A stretch of 64,000 nucleotides of DNA, taken from NCBI RefSeq assembly GCF_003121405.1, contig NZ_QBUY01000038.1:1-64000 (forward strand), written 5' to 3'. The position numbers were made by a program, and so were the translations under genes. Source of the DNA: Paraburkholderia sp. C35. GTDB lineage: Bacteria; Pseudomonadota; Gammaproteobacteria; Burkholderiales; Burkholderiaceae. Below the pieces are notes generated by a model. The model made no database searches. It was not told where the DNA came from and was given only the letters and a program-made list of their open reading frames with translations. Numbering within the stretch: the first letter of the stretch is position 1; the number at the start of each line of letters is the position of its first letter. This document shows, piece after piece, positions 62,342-64,000 of this stretch.

Positions 62342-62373
62342 CGACTCCCTTGTGTTTCTATCGACGGGAGTCG
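62342..62373 (-). promoter_or_regulatory. Hairpin masking the Shine-Dalgarno of the OsmB-like gene
   Basis: On the minus strand CGACTCCC pairs perfectly over 8 bp with GGGAGTCG across a 16-base loop. The second arm contains the GGGAG ribosome binding site eight bases before the ATG. This could be a thermosensor-like or protein-controlled translational switch. Confidence 0.45.
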
Positions 62374-62584
62374 CAAATTACGCTCCCGCTCTGGTGATTC
62401 GATGGTATAGCCGGGGGCCGTTTCTGTTTGTGTGGGCTTGTCAGTAAAGTGTCGGTTTGGTAATCAAATGTTTCGCTGCGGCGAGCAATCGCCGCGAGGC
62501 GTAAAAAGAACCGCGTGGGCGCGCTGATGCGGTAAATGTGGTTCGCTCTCGCAAACCACATCCACTGACAAGATCACTACGTGC

Positions 62585-64000
<1,416 letters not shown>

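Overview
The window looks like chromosomal DNA of a Burkholderia sensu lato species, most likely Paraburkholderia or a close relative. It has high GC and strong GC3 bias. It carries the beta-proteobacterial order relA, tRNA-Val, thrS-infC-rpmI-rplT-pheST-ihfA-merR, tRNA-Pro. It also carries an aerobic benzoyl-CoA (box) cluster and Burkholderia-type secreted and lipoprotein genes. No insertion sequence, prophage, CRISPR array or rRNA was seen. The species call is inference from gene content and protein style.

Layout. 0-6 kb: acyl-CoA and ketone metabolism (ETF-ubiquinone oxidoreductase, an SDR, a thioesterase, a PAS-LuxR regulator divergent from scoAB, an alpha/beta hydrolase, a RidA-like protein). 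6-17 kb: stringent-response synthetase relA and the translation cluster, framed by two tRNAs with clear promoters. 17-24 kb: a DUF3303 gene, a candidate structured RNA, then a LexA box and a double-length UvrA. 24-31 kb: a His-tailed DMT transporter, a GST, a Tat-exported phospholipase C with a small lipoprotein, a sterol-desaturase-like membrane protein. 31-39 kb: benzoate degradation through benzoyl-CoA (ligase, hydrolase and DUF4863 protein leftward; boxR, boxC, boxB, boxA rightward), with TGCA repeats at the likely promoters. 39-47.6 kb: reductive pyrimidine catabolism under a TetR regulator. 48-50 kb: a cystine-type amino-acid ABC transporter. 50-58 kb: envelope genes (lipoprotein, trimeric autotransporter, DUF3443/DUF2844 pair, bamC). 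58-64 kb: DMT exporter, L-lactate permease, two small lipoproteins, and the 3'-terminal part of thiC.

How the parts work together. The box genes convert benzoate to benzoyl-CoA, epoxidise and reduce it with BoxAB, and open the ring with BoxC; BoxR probably represses until benzoyl-CoA accumulates. The pyd-type operon imports a nucleobase (NCS1), reduces it (PreTA), opens the ring (dihydropyrimidinase) and cleaves the N-carbamoyl product (M20 hydrolase).

Most unusual items: (1) at 57661-58020, an apparently complete unit of three tandem 8-bp enhancer-like sites, a near-consensus sigma-54 promoter, four hairpins and a terminator, with no convincing protein, i.e. a candidate sigma-54-dependent small RNA; (2) a 1969-residue UvrA with four nucleotide-binding domains behind a good SOS box; (3) three separate genes (a small protein at 50896, bamC, and a Gly/Tyr-rich lipoprotein at 61783) each interrupted by one in-frame TAG with plausible coding sequence after it; (4) a second candidate structured RNA at 17727-17935.
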